A model generated the notes under the pieces. That model had not been told where the DNA came from. It worked only from the letters and a program-made list of their open reading frames with translations, and searched no databases. A stretch of 17,991 nucleotides of DNA from DASWFI01 sp036394315 (GTDB lineage: Bacteria; Patescibacteriota; Doudnabacteria; UBA920; O2-02-FULL-48-8), in assembly GCA_036394315.1 (NCBI GenBank), contig DASWFI010000096.1, positions 1 to 17,991 of the forward strand. Reading direction: 5' to 3'. Shown piece after piece: positions 9,063 to 15,912 of this stretch. Made by a program: the position numbers and the translations under genes. Positions within the stretch are counted from its first letter, which is position 1. The number at the start of each line of letters is the position of its first letter.

Positions 9063-9081
9063 TTTTCGCGTATAAATAATT

Positions 9082-9099
9082 ATGCAAGATAAGATTAGA
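9082..9099 (+). repeat. 18-bp direct repeat, left copy
   Basis: The sequence ATGCAAGATAAGATTAGA covers the HAD gene start. An identical copy lies at 9710-9727 over the lepA start. The bases on both sides of the copies differ, so the repeat is exactly 18 bp, and the copies flank a 610-bp stretch of AT-richer DNA. Confidence 0.9.
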
Positions 9100-9720
9100 G
9101 CAGTTATTTTTGACATCGATGGCGTACTTTTAGATTCGGTTCAAGCTAACTCGGTATTTTTTGAAAGGATTTTTAAAAAGTTAAATATACGATATTCTAG
9201 AAAAGAATATATAGACCGTAATCATATGCCAATGTGGGATATTATCAAATATTTCAGCAAACAAAACTCGGAAGAAAAAATACGAAAAATATGGAGATTC
9301 GCTAAAAAGTTTCCATATCCTTATAGTTATATTAAAGTCCCGAAAGACGCATTGATAGTATTAAGAGTACTGGCAAAAAAATATAAAATAGGTGTTGTAA
9401 CAGCACGCGTTAAAATTAGTGTTAATTCAGTGTTAAAACGTTATGGTTACAATAAATTTGTGAAAACCAAAGTGACTTTCGAAGATTATAAAAATCCTAA
9501 ACCCGATCCCGAACCATTATTAATTGCGTTAAATAAGATGAGGGTCAAACCGAATGAAGTAGTTTATATTGGAGACATGGAATCAGATATTATTTGCGCA
9601 AAAGCAGCTAAGGTAAAATCGATTCTTTTTAAGAATCATTATTCAAATTTAAAAACTGTAAAACCAGATTACACTGTTAGATCATTTAAACAACTTTTAG
9701 ATTTATTCGATGCAAGATAA
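9082..9720 (+). CDS. HAD-superfamily phosphatase
   Basis: The 212-residue product has all four HAD motifs: DIDGVLLDS with D11 and D13, T107 in VVTAR, K140 in NPKPDPEP, and GDMESD with D165 and D169. A small helical cap lies between motif I and II. Layout resembles phosphoglycolate phosphatase or beta-phosphoglucomutase-like enzymes; the substrate is unknown. Codon use is visibly AT-richer than in murJ and lepA (many AAA, ATA, TTA and AGA codons). Its first 18 bases are identical to the first 18 of lepA (both encode MQDKIR), and its stop overlaps the lepA start by 11 bases. This fits insertion of a foreign gene at the lepA start with duplication of that start. Confidence 0.85.
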   Translation: MQDKIRAVIFDIDGVLLDSVQANSVFFERIFKKLNIRYSRKEYIDRNHMPMWDIIKYFSKQNSEEKIRKIWRFAKKFPYPYSYIKVPKDALIVLRVLAKKYKIGVVTARVKISVNSVLKRYGYNKFVKTKVTFEDYKNPKPDPEPLLIALNKMRVKPNEVVYIGDMESDIICAKAAKVKSILFKNHYSNLKTVKPDYTVRSFKQLLDLFDAR

Positions 9721-9727
9721 GATTAGA
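9710..9727 (+). repeat. 18-bp direct repeat, right copy
   Basis: Second exact copy of ATGCAAGATAAGATTAGA, here forming the first six codons of lepA. It partners with 9082-9099; see the HAD gene. Confidence 0.9.
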
Positions 9728-11482
9728 AATTTTTGTATTATCGCTCATATAGATCATGGCAAGTCCACGCTGGCTGATCGGCTTTTGGAATTGACAGCCA
9801 CAGTAGAGAAAAGGCAGATGAAGGAGCAATTGCTCGACACCATGGACCTGGAGCGTGAACGGGGTATTACTATCAAATTGCAGCCCGTAAGAATGGAATG
9901 GAAAGGCTATATCCTTAATTTGATTGACACCCCAGGCCACGTGGATTTTACTTATGAAGTCAGTAGGTCATTAGCGGCGTGTGAAGGTGCGATTCTGGTT
10001 GTCGACTCCACGCAAGGAATCGAAGCCCAAACTTTGGCTAATATTCATTTGGCCCAAGCTCATAATTTGAAAATTATTCCTGTTGTAAATAAGATTGATC
10101 TGCCGAATTCCGATCGGGAAAAAACAGCTGAAGAAATAAAGAAAGCCTTCGGTTTTGCGCCGGAGGAGATTTTGTATGCATCCGGCAAAACGGGCGAAGG
10201 CGTAGAAAAAATTCTGGAAGCGGTAGTGGAGCACGTGCCAACACCAAAAGGAGATCCAAACAAACCCCTTCGTGCTTTGATTTTTGATTCCACTTACGAC
10301 CAACACCGCGGCGTAGTAACTTTTGTCCGGATCGTAGATGGCAAACTTATGAAAAACCAAAAAATCCAAACACTCCGCACCAACACTGCGGCTGAGGCGC
10401 TGGAAGTTGGATATTTTCGGCCGAAATTTTTTCCAGCCAAGGAATTGCTGACAGGTGAAGTAGGTTACATCGTTACGGGCTTGCGGGACGTGCGAAAAGC
10501 CCGCGTCGGTGATACGATTTCCACACCAAATGCAATAGCGGAACCACTGCCCGGTTATAAGCAAGTAAAGCCTATGGTCTACGCATCAATCTTTCCCACC
10601 AGCGGCGACGATTACCCGTTGCTGCGAGATGCGATTGATAAGTTGAAGTTGAATGATGCGGCACTGGAATTTGAGCCAGAAAATATCCCTGCTCTGGGAT
10701 TCGGCTTCAGGACGGGATTTTTGGGCTTATTGCACATGGATATAGTGCAGGAACGATTGACTCGGGAGTACGGCTTGGATTTGGTGCTGACGGCGCCTTC
10801 CGTAGAATACAAAATCAATCTTAAACACGGTGAGCCGAAAATTATCCATACACCGGCCGAGCTTCCCGACCTGTCTTTTATCGAATCCATAGAAGAGCCG
10901 TGGGTGGATGTAGAAATTCTGGTACCGCAAAAATACATTGGCGGAATTTTGGATTTGATCACGGGCAGACGCGGCATATATAAGAATATGGATTACCTGT
11001 CCAATGAGAGAGTTTTGATCACTGCTGAAATGCCGCTGGCAAACATTATTATAGATTTTTATGATAAACTTAAGAGTGTGTCTTCAGGATATGCTTCCTT
11101 GAATTACGAATTACTGGATTACCGTCCCGGGGATCTAGTGAAGCTGGATATTTTGGTGGCCACTGAGAAAGTCGACGCGCTGTCCATGATCACCCACAAA
11201 GATATTGCGGAAATGGAAGGACGATCACTAACGGCGAAATTAAAAGAGCTCATCCCCCGGCAGCAATTCGAGATCGCGATCCAAGCGACGATAGGCGGAA
11301 AAATTATCGCCCGCGAAACTATTTCGGCGGTGCGCAAGGATGTGACCAAAGGACTATACGGCGGCGATGTCACTAGAAAAATGAAATTATTGGAAAAACA
11401 GAAAAAAGGCAAAAAGAGACTTAAAAGGATAGGTCAAGTGGATATCCCACAAGAAGCATTCTTAGCAATACTAAAAAAATAA
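9710..11482 (+). CDS. lepA: Elongation factor 4 (ribosome back-translocating GTPase LepA)
   Basis: LepA is a ribosome-binding GTPase related to EF-G that remodels translating or initiating ribosomes. The 590-residue product is close to the usual 600. GTPase motifs are G1 AHIDHGKST (12-20), G2 RGIT (51-54), G3 DTPGH (73-77), G4 NKID (127-130) and an SGK-type G5 in ASGKTGEG. EF-G-like domains follow, and the LepA-specific C-terminal domain ends in the basic stretch KKGKKRLKRIGQVDIPQEAF. No motif is broken. The start overlaps the end of the HAD gene by 11 bases. Confidence 0.96.
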   Translation: MQDKIRNFCIIAHIDHGKSTLADRLLELTATVEKRQMKEQLLDTMDLERERGITIKLQPVRMEWKGYILNLIDTPGHVDFTYEVSRSLAACEGAILVVDSTQGIEAQTLANIHLAQAHNLKIIPVVNKIDLPNSDREKTAEEIKKAFGFAPEEILYASGKTGEGVEKILEAVVEHVPTPKGDPNKPLRALIFDSTYDQHRGVVTFVRIVDGKLMKNQKIQTLRTNTAAEALEVGYFRPKFFPAKELLTGEVGYIVTGLRDVRKARVGDTISTPNAIAEPLPGYKQVKPMVYASIFPTSGDDYPLLRDAIDKLKLNDAALEFEPENIPALGFGFRTGFLGLLHMDIVQERLTREYGLDLVLTAPSVEYKINLKHGEPKIIHTPAELPDLSFIESIEEPWVDVEILVPQKYIGGILDLITGRRGIYKNMDYLSNERVLITAEMPLANIIIDFYDKLKSVSSGYASLNYELLDYRPGDLVKLDILVATEKVDALSMITHKDIAEMEGRSLTAKLKELIPRQQFEIAIQATIGGKIIARETISAVRKDVTKGLYGGDVTRKMKLLEKQKKGKKRLKRIGQVDIPQEAFLAILKK

Positions 11483-11485
11483 CGT

Positions 11486-11584
11486 ATGAGAAATCGAGAA
11501 ACATTAAGAAAAATTTGGATTGTACTGGCAACCATTATGATAGTGGCCATGATTTTTTTCACATTAATCCCATTCTTTAGATAA
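11486..11584 (+). CDS. Small single-span membrane peptide (32 residues)
   Basis: A short open frame runs from an ATG three bases after the lepA stop to a TAA one base before the next start codon. It encodes a basic N terminus (MRNRETLRK) and one long hydrophobic helix of about 20 residues ending in PFFR, the layout of a single-span peptide with its N terminus inside. Exact fit into the gap between lepA and the ftsB-like gene supports its being real. The function is unknown; the neighbouring divisome-like gene hints at membrane or division partners, but this is weak. Confidence 0.6.
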   Translation: MRNRETLRKIWIVLATIMIVAMIFFTLIPFFR

Positions 11585-11585
11585 T

Positions 11586-11957
11586 ATGTGGCAGGTATTT
11601 ATAAAATCCAAATACGCGACTGTACTGCTTTCTGCTGTACTTATCTTCGTCATGGTGATAACTGCCAAGATGTTGGTGCAGAAAAGAGTGGTGGATCGAG
11701 AAATCACCAAGCTTCAAAATCAGATGGAACGGATAAAAAAAGATAACGAAAAATTAAGCTCCCTGATTCAATATCTGAACACGTCGTCATATCAGGAAAA
11801 AGTAGCTCGCGAAAAATTAAATCTCCGCAAAGACGGAGAATACGTGGTGGTATTGCCGCAAGGGAATGCGACAGGAACATCGGATCAACAGAAGCAACAG
11901 AACAATCAAAGCAATTACAAGCTTTGGTTTAATTACTTCTTTGATCATGTCAACTAA
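11586..11957 (+). CDS. FtsB/DivIC-like septum formation initiator
   Basis: The 123-residue protein has a short cytoplasmic N terminus, one membrane span (about 9-29), then a coiled coil (about 33-70) and a short conserved tail (YQEKVAREKLNLRKDGEYVVVLP). This is the FtsB/DivIC plan: in the divisome such proteins bridge FtsL, FtsQ/DivIB and the FtsW-FtsI synthase. The last 25 residues are rich in Q and N, probably disordered. Its stop lies 11 bases inside the following foldase gene. FtsB and DivIC cannot be told apart here. Confidence 0.8.
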   Translation: MWQVFIKSKYATVLLSAVLIFVMVITAKMLVQKRVVDREITKLQNQMERIKKDNEKLSSLIQYLNTSSYQEKVAREKLNLRKDGEYVVVLPQGNATGTSDQQKQQNNQSNYKLWFNYFFDHVN

Positions 11958-12750
11958 AGAAAAATTCGCAAAGAATAAGGTTTTATTCAACACTCTCATC
12001 GCAGTTGGTTTGATTTTAATTCTCCTGGCCACGGTTTATTTTACCCGAGCCTATCCTGTAGTACTGGTAGGGAATAAATTTATTTTTTTGAGCGAGGTTG
12101 ACTCCAGCATTGCTATTGCGAAAAAGTTGGATCCGAACTCGGATAAGCAGAAGGTTTACGAGCAAGTGATTGCTAATGCGAAAAAAGAACAGCTTGTCAG
12201 TAATGTGGATATAGCTGATGAATTCAAGTTTTACACCACAGGCAGAGCGGATGAATATAGAAAGTTTTTGAATGATTATTTTTCCGGTGATGAAAAATTA
12301 TTTAAAAAACTTGTCGTCGCACCCAAAGCCTTCGATGCTAAGCTTGCGATAAAATACAATTCCAACTTTGGCTTGAACAACGACGCCTATAACAAGGCTT
12401 CGAATGTTATTAGTAAATTAAACGAAGGTCAAAGCTTTGAGGAGCTGGCGAAAACTTACAGTGATGATAAAATTAGCGGTCAATTAGGCGGAGATTTGGG
12501 ATTTGTTCAGCCAGGCCAGCTTTTGCCGGAACTTGAGAAAGCTGTCGCGGCTTCGACATTCGGGGAAGTAAAAAAACAAATTGTAATTAGCCGGTTGGGT
12601 TATCATATTATTTTTCCGATGGCTGTCGCGGACAAAGACGGCCAAAAAATTACTCATCTTAAGCATATTCTAATCACGACATCAGGTTATGAAAACTGGC
12701 TGGCGGAACAGTTAAATAAGATTGGCGTACATAAGTTTATCGGTATATAA
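11947..12750 (+). CDS. Membrane-anchored parvulin-type peptidyl-prolyl isomerase (PpiC/PrsA-like)
   Basis: The 267-residue product has a signal anchor (span about 13-32), a helical SurA-like region (about 45-145) and a parvulin domain with GQSFEELAKTYSDD (161-174), GGDLGFVQPGQLLPEL (181-196) and GYHIIF (218-223). Such proteins act outside the membrane, helping secreted proteins fold. The first parvulin strand (normally HILV) is poorly conserved; a similar HLKHILI segment occurs near the C terminus (237-243), followed by WLAEQLNK. I take this as a family tail, though a truncated second parvulin unit is possible. An ATG at 11866 lies far inside ftsB and would add a 27-residue polar extension; the ATG at 11947 gives a normal anchor and is preferred. 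Confidence 0.82.
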   Translation: MSTKEKFAKNKVLFNTLIAVGLILILLATVYFTRAYPVVLVGNKFIFLSEVDSSIAIAKKLDPNSDKQKVYEQVIANAKKEQLVSNVDIADEFKFYTTGRADEYRKFLNDYFSGDEKLFKKLVVAPKAFDAKLAIKYNSNFGLNNDAYNKASNVISKLNEGQSFEELAKTYSDDKISGQLGGDLGFVQPGQLLPELEKAVAASTFGEVKKQIVISRLGYHIIFPMAVADKDGQKITHLKHILITTSGYENWLAEQLNKIGVHKFIGI

Positions 12751-12761
12751 TTTGGGAAGAT

Positions 12762-12835
12762 GCAGGTATCGTATAATGGTAGTACATGTCCTTCCCAAGG
12801 ATAGAGCGCGAGTCCGATTCTCGCTACCTGCTCCA
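12762..12835 (+). tRNA. tRNA-Gly(CCC)
   Basis: The cloverleaf is complete: acceptor GCAGGTA/TACCTGC, D stem GTAT/GTAC with GG in the loop, anticodon stem TGTCC/GGATA with loop TTCCCAA (anticodon CCC at 12794-12796), and T stem GCGAG/CTCGC with loop TCCGATT. The discriminator base is T and the CCA end is encoded. It starts 11 bases after the foldase stop and is probably co-transcribed with it. An octamer in its 5' flank (12752-12759) is complementary to the anticodon loop region. Confidence 0.95.
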
Positions 12836-12872
12836 AAATGTCAACTATTTAAAATAATTAATTATAAAATTT

Positions 12873-13622
12873 ATGGAAAATAATTCCAGTTTGCAGTCCG
12901 CGTTTGATTTATGCCACACCGCTTACGATTTAACAGTAAGCAAAGCGAAAGTGCTTTATAGTATCGCGATCCTAAATTACCTGATTGGGATTCCTCTTGT
13001 ACTGCTTGCCGTGTTCGCCGTAGGTGTTGGCTATGCTGGCTATTATGTGGGTGGATTACGAGGAATAATTATAGCGGTAGCTATTGGCATTGTGGCTTTA
13101 ATAGTTATGGTGGGATTGAGTATTTGGATTCAAGTCGCCCTGCTCGAAGCGGTGATTAATAATATTGGCTTTAAAGAATCGTTTAAGATAGCTAAAGGGA
13201 AGGTGGTCAGCTATTTGATAACTTCCCTCATAGCGGGGCTGATCGTATTCCTTGGATTTATTATATTTATCGTACCCGGAATAATATTTATAGTTTGGTA
13301 TGGTTTCGCCGCGATCGTAGTCGTGGCTGAAGGACTTAGGGGCATGGCAGCATTACGCCAAAGCAAATCATACGTAAAAGGTAGATGGGGAGCTGTTGCT
13401 TGGCGGCTAGCAGCGCCGATCCTGGGCTTGTTTTTATTACAAATTATTATTGCTTTGGTGTTCGATAGACAAATCGGTGGGATTATAAGGTTGATTGTTA
13501 GTTTTCTAGCCATTCCGTTCTTAATTGCGTATCACTATTTGTTGTATAAAAATTTAAAAGATACAGTGTACATCGAAGCCCCCATGGCTCCGACCGTGAG
13601 CTCCAATGAAACACCTTCCTGA
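12873..13622 (+). CDS. Polytopic membrane protein of unknown function
   Basis: The 249-residue product has about six hydrophobic segments (near 27-52, 62-88, 112-135, 137-152, 178-197 and 203-224), short polar ends and a proline/serine-rich C terminus. The pattern of long helices joined by a GIIFIVWYGFAAIVVVAEG segment and then LRQSKSYVKGRW resembles the membrane domain of glycerophosphodiester phosphodiesterase-type and similar DUF975-like proteins. No catalytic motif is visible. It follows tRNA-Gly by 37 bases and overlaps the HD-domain gene by 17 bases. I do not recognise a specific function. Confidence 0.7.
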   Translation: MENNSSLQSAFDLCHTAYDLTVSKAKVLYSIAILNYLIGIPLVLLAVFAVGVGYAGYYVGGLRGIIIAVAIGIVALIVMVGLSIWIQVALLEAVINNIGFKESFKIAKGKVVSYLITSLIAGLIVFLGFIIFIVPGIIFIVWYGFAAIVVVAEGLRGMAALRQSKSYVKGRWGAVAWRLAAPILGLFLLQIIIALVFDRQIGGIIRLIVSFLAIPFLIAYHYLLYKNLKDTVYIEAPMAPTVSSNETPS

Positions 13623-14226
13623 TTTATTCAAATTAATGGAGCTAACGCGGGCCCAGACCCAGTATGGCTATTTGCTTTCCGGAATCCCCAGAGATCAGAT
13701 AAGTAATTTAGCTGAGCATCATTATTTAGTCACTTTTATAGGTTGGCAGTTGGCCACGAATTTGAAACAAGCCGGGGCGAATATTGATGTGCAGAAAGTT
13801 TTGGAATTCTGTTTAATCCACGATCTGGGAGAATTAATGGGCGGAGACATTTCGGCTTGGTATGGCAGAATGAATAAGCGAGCCAAACGATTAGCTAAAG
13901 CCTTTGAAGAAGAAAATCAAAGATATCTTTCAAATTTTTTCGGTGACAATAAAAAACATTTTAGGAAAATCGCAAAAGAAATCTTGAACGCTAAAAGCGA
14001 CGAGGCTTTGATCGCCAAAGTCGCGGATTATATGGAAGCATTGAATTATAAAGTTTATGTGAAAAATTTCGACGAAGCCAGTAGAAAACTTACAAATGAA
14101 ATGGTCAGTAAATTTATAAGAAATATGAAAGATAAAATCGCTAAAAAATTGTTGCAGCAATTCCTGGCGGATTGGCTAAAGAACGTGGAAAAAGCAAATT
14201 ACATACAGATAATGGCCAAGAAATGA
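13606..14226 (+). CDS. HD-domain phosphohydrolase (YfbR/5'-nucleotidase-like)
   Basis: The 206-residue protein shows the metal-binding HD pattern: H38 in AEHHYLV, H72-D73 in CLIHDLGELMGGD and D141 in KVADYMEAL. Size and spacing match HD hydrolases of the YfbR type, which remove phosphate from deoxynucleoside monophosphates; substrate choice here is an inference. The next gene, 10 bases on, is a NUDIX protein, so the two may serve nucleotide clean-up together. The ATG at 13606 lies inside the previous gene; a second ATG at 13636 would drop ten residues of the first helix and is less likely. Confidence 0.8.
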   Translation: MKHLPDLFKLMELTRAQTQYGYLLSGIPRDQISNLAEHHYLVTFIGWQLATNLKQAGANIDVQKVLEFCLIHDLGELMGGDISAWYGRMNKRAKRLAKAFEEENQRYLSNFFGDNKKHFRKIAKEILNAKSDEALIAKVADYMEALNYKVYVKNFDEASRKLTNEMVSKFIRNMKDKIAKKLLQQFLADWLKNVEKANYIQIMAKK

Positions 14227-14236
14227 TAATAAATAT

Positions 14237-14629
14237 ATGGATAAGTTTCGTAATGCCGCTAAAGCTTTCATAGTCAAAGACGGAAAGCTTTTGCTTTTAA
14301 AAAGAAGGGCGAATGATGCATACATGCCTGGCACTTGGGACAATCCAGGGGGCAGATTAGAGCAAGGCGAGAATCCATATACTGGATTGCAGAGAGAAGT
14401 TAAAGAAGAAACAGATTTAGACATAGAGGTTTGGATGCCTTTAGATGTACATTATTTTACTCGAGATGATGGTCAGCAAATAACTCTGATCATTTTTGTT
14501 TGTAAACTTAAATCAGAAGAAATTCGGCTATCAGAAGAAATTCGGAATTTCAATGGAAAAATCTTTCGGATCCAATCGACGAATTTCCTGATAAATTCCA
14601 ATGCTGTGTCAGAAGATACAATCAATTAG
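14237..14629 (+). CDS. NUDIX hydrolase with a frameshifted C terminus
   Basis: The product hydrolyses a nucleoside diphosphate linked to another group, or a related pyrophosphate; the substrate is unknown. The NUDIX box is at 39-61: G39, E45, then REVKEE (53-58), with D60 where glycine is usual. The frame as read gives 130 residues with a tail unlike NUDIX proteins. One missing base near 14540 would restore a normal family tail (EFQWKNLSDPIDEFPD) ending at a TGA at 14647-14649, for about 137 residues. Just before the break, a 16-base sequence is repeated with an 18-base period (14512-14527 and 14530-14545). The core catalytic box is untouched, so partial function is possible. Confidence 0.8.
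   Translation: MDKFRNAAKAFIVKDGKLLLLKRRANDAYMPGTWDNPGGRLEQGENPYTGLQREVKEETDLDIEVWMPLDVHYFTRDDGQQITLIIFVCKLKSEEIRLSEEIRNFNGKIFRIQSTNFLINSNAVSEDTIN
14512..14545 (+). repeat. Short tandem repeat at the NUDIX frameshift
   Basis: The 16-mer ATCAGAAGAAATTCGG occurs at 14512-14527 and 14530-14545, a period of 18. It encodes SEEIRLSEEIR. The second copy sits exactly where the frame is lost; the expected family sequence there would be EEHSEF, which one extra C would give. Confidence 0.85.
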
Positions 14630-14643
14630 AATTGTCTAAGGTT

Positions 14644-14668
14644 GACTGAAGCGCAAGAGTCTTTTTTT
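14644..14668 (+). terminator. Weak candidate intrinsic terminator after the NUDIX gene
   Basis: GACT (14644-14647) can pair with AGTC (14658-14661), followed directly by seven T residues (14662-14668). The stem is only four base pairs, so termination may be poor; it would separate the preceding genes from tRNA-Thr. Confidence 0.3.
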
Positions 14669-14682
14669 ATTTGCCCTAAAAC

Positions 14683-14691
14683 TGCTATACT
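14683..14691 (+). promoter_or_regulatory. Candidate extended -10 promoter for tRNA-Thr
   Basis: TGCTATACT carries TGn directly before the -10-like hexamer TATACT (14686-14691). No good -35 box lies at the right distance, which is a T-run. A start near 14698 would give a short leader before the tRNA at 14705. Confidence 0.45.
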
Positions 14692-14704
14692 TATTGAGTA
14701 ATAA

Positions 14705-14780
14705 GCCGGCTTAGCTCATCTGGTAGAGCAGCGGTATCGTAAACCGCAGGTGGTCGGTTCAAGTCCGACAGCCGGCTCCA
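14705..14780 (+). tRNA. tRNA-Thr(CGT)
   Basis: The cloverleaf is complete: acceptor GCCGGCT/AGCCGGC, D stem GCTC/GAGC, anticodon stem GCGGT/ACCGC with loop ATCGTAA (anticodon CGT at 14738-14740), variable loop AGGTG, and T stem GTCGG/CCGAC with loop TTCAAGT. The discriminator is T and CCA is encoded. Downstream the coding strand switches and accessory genes begin, so its 3' end is a plausible integration site; I saw no second copy of the tRNA end in the window. Confidence 0.96.
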
Positions 14781-14784
14781 TATT

Positions 14785-14910
14785 AGGACAAACTGAAATA
14801 TCTTGATTTTTTTCGAGGGCTGCATGTAGTGCGGCCCATTGTATTTGCGGGGTAAACTGAATTTTCTTGTTTTTGAGGAAGAGGTTCGAACCGAAGATTT
14901 TTAGAGCCAT
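14785..14910 (-). pseudogene. Possible remnant of a serine-recombinase C-terminal tail
   Basis: Read on the minus strand from an ATG at 14910, this stretch gives MALKIFGSNLFLKNKKIQF followed by TPQIQWAALHAALEKNQ. From general knowledge, large serine recombinases of Patescibacteria often end in a similar pattern (FGSNL, then a basic KNKKI segment, then a tryptophan-alanine segment). The frame then runs into the antisense of tRNA-Thr, which is not real coding. No catalytic or zinc-ribbon part lies upstream, so at most a tail fragment remains. The placement next to a tRNA fits an integration scar. This is an inference from memory of the family. Confidence 0.3.
14790..14869. repeat. Imperfect direct repeats flanking a GC-rich hairpin
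   Basis: AAACTGAAATATCTTG (14790-14805) and AAACTGAATTTTCTTG (14854-14869) match at 14 of 16 positions; each is followed by a T-run and GAG. Between them, GGGCTGC (14817-14823) pairs with GCGGCCC (14831-14837) across a 7-base loop, using one G-T pair. The T-run lies on the wrong side for a terminator of either strand. The whole sits 10 bases after tRNA-Thr and may be part of an attachment site or element end. Confidence 0.55.
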
Positions 14911-15026
14911 ACCCTTTTTACTACTTAGAGAAGAAGAAGTTAACGTTTTACTCAATGTTTCGGGCTTCTGAGACGTATTCGAAATGTCATCATAAATACT
15001 CCAACCCCCGCTTGAACTCACCTGCC

Positions 15027-15908
15027 TTAGAGGTTCAATGTTCCAATATAATTCCCATCACCCGATACATTCCTCTCGGCGTCTAAGAAATCAACGAAAT
15101 AATCTTCACTGGAAACAAAGACATGTACCTTGCCTTGGGTACATTCAAAAACTATATCTCCGGCGGAGTTTTGCGTGATCGTGTTATAACCATCATAATA
15201 ATTGAGATGTTCTACAGGAGCCTCTCCAATGACAATTAACTTAGGGTTCATTTTTTTTAAAATTCCATCCGGTATTTTTCCAGTATCTCTTCCGTGATGT
15301 GGAACAAAAAGAATGTCAACCTCCAGCCAATCAATAACATCTTTAATCTTTTCCATAAAATCAGTTTCTAGGTCACCCATCCACAACACAGTTGCCCCAT
15401 TAGCCACACTGTACTTAATAATAGGTGAGATATTATTTGGGCTTTCCCCAGCTTCGGCATTTTTAAGAGCATCAGTATGACTTTCATGTGCTACCACTGG
15501 CCACAAGATACTAATCCCAGCATGGTCTCTTTCAGTGGAAGATATGTTCATCCATTTTCTGGTAGAACCCTTCTCTATGTAAAATGCTTTATTAGAATCA
15601 TGTAGCTTACGGTAATGTTTAAAATCCTCAGACTCGTCATCTTTTGTTGTTTGATTCTTAGTGCAATAAAAATTGATTATGTTAATTTCGCTATCAAGAT
15701 ATTCCAATCCTTGGATATGGTCTTCGTCGGGATGGGTTGATATAAATCTCGTGACTCCTTTATCAGAACTTTCATGCTTGATTTCTTTGATAATTTCTTC
15801 CTGATTTTCTTCGGATAGTGAGCAGTCAATGATGGTAAAATTATCAGTGTTGTGATTTATATAGAACATGTCACCGTCCTCAACCGAAAAAGATTTTATT
15901 TTGCTCAT
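15027..15908 (-). CDS. ComEC-like metallo-beta-lactamase-fold hydrolase
   Basis: This 293-residue soluble protein has the metal-binding signature of the ComEC/Rec2-like branch: STHPDEDH (H59, D61, D63, H64), WMGDLE (D179) and VPHHGRDTG (H204, H205), with H234 a possible last ligand. Enzymes of this fold hydrolyse phosphodiesters, nucleotides or nucleic acids; the substrate is unknown. There is no signal peptide or membrane span, so it should be cytoplasmic, unlike true ComEC. It is the last gene of a three-gene operon, starting four bases after the membrane protein stop. The strand is opposite to everything upstream, and no terminator was seen between its stop and tRNA-Thr. Confidence 0.85.
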   Translation of the reverse strand: MSKIKSFSVEDGDMFYINHNTDNFTIIDCSLSEENQEEIIKEIKHESSDKGVTRFISTHPDEDHIQGLEYLDSEINIINFYCTKNQTTKDDESEDFKHYRKLHDSNKAFYIEKGSTRKWMNISSTERDHAGISILWPVVAHESHTDALKNAEAGESPNNISPIIKYSVANGATVLWMGDLETDFMEKIKDVIDWLEVDILFVPHHGRDTGKIPDGILKKMNPKLIVIGEAPVEHLNYYDGYNTITQNSAGDIVFECTQGKVHVFVSSEDYFVDFLDAERNVSGDGNYIGTLNL

Positions 15909-15912
15909 ATTT

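Noticed and set aside
9971..10564. 197-codon minus-strand open frame inside lepA
   Set aside because: It is the shadow of the highly conserved lepA coding strand, with no domain of its own.
11866..11946. Upstream start for the parvulin gene
   Set aside because: It would lie deep within the ftsB-like gene and put a polar extension ahead of a normal signal anchor.
14817..14837. GC-rich hairpin as a terminator for tRNA-Thr or the MBL operon
   Set aside because: The T-run lies before the stem on the plus strand and appears as an A-run after it on the minus strand.
14716..15021. 101-codon minus-strand open frame
   Set aside because: Its last third is the antisense of tRNA-Thr (GLEPTTCGLRYRCSTR), a well-known false protein pattern. 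Only the middle part is kept, as a possible recombinase remnant.
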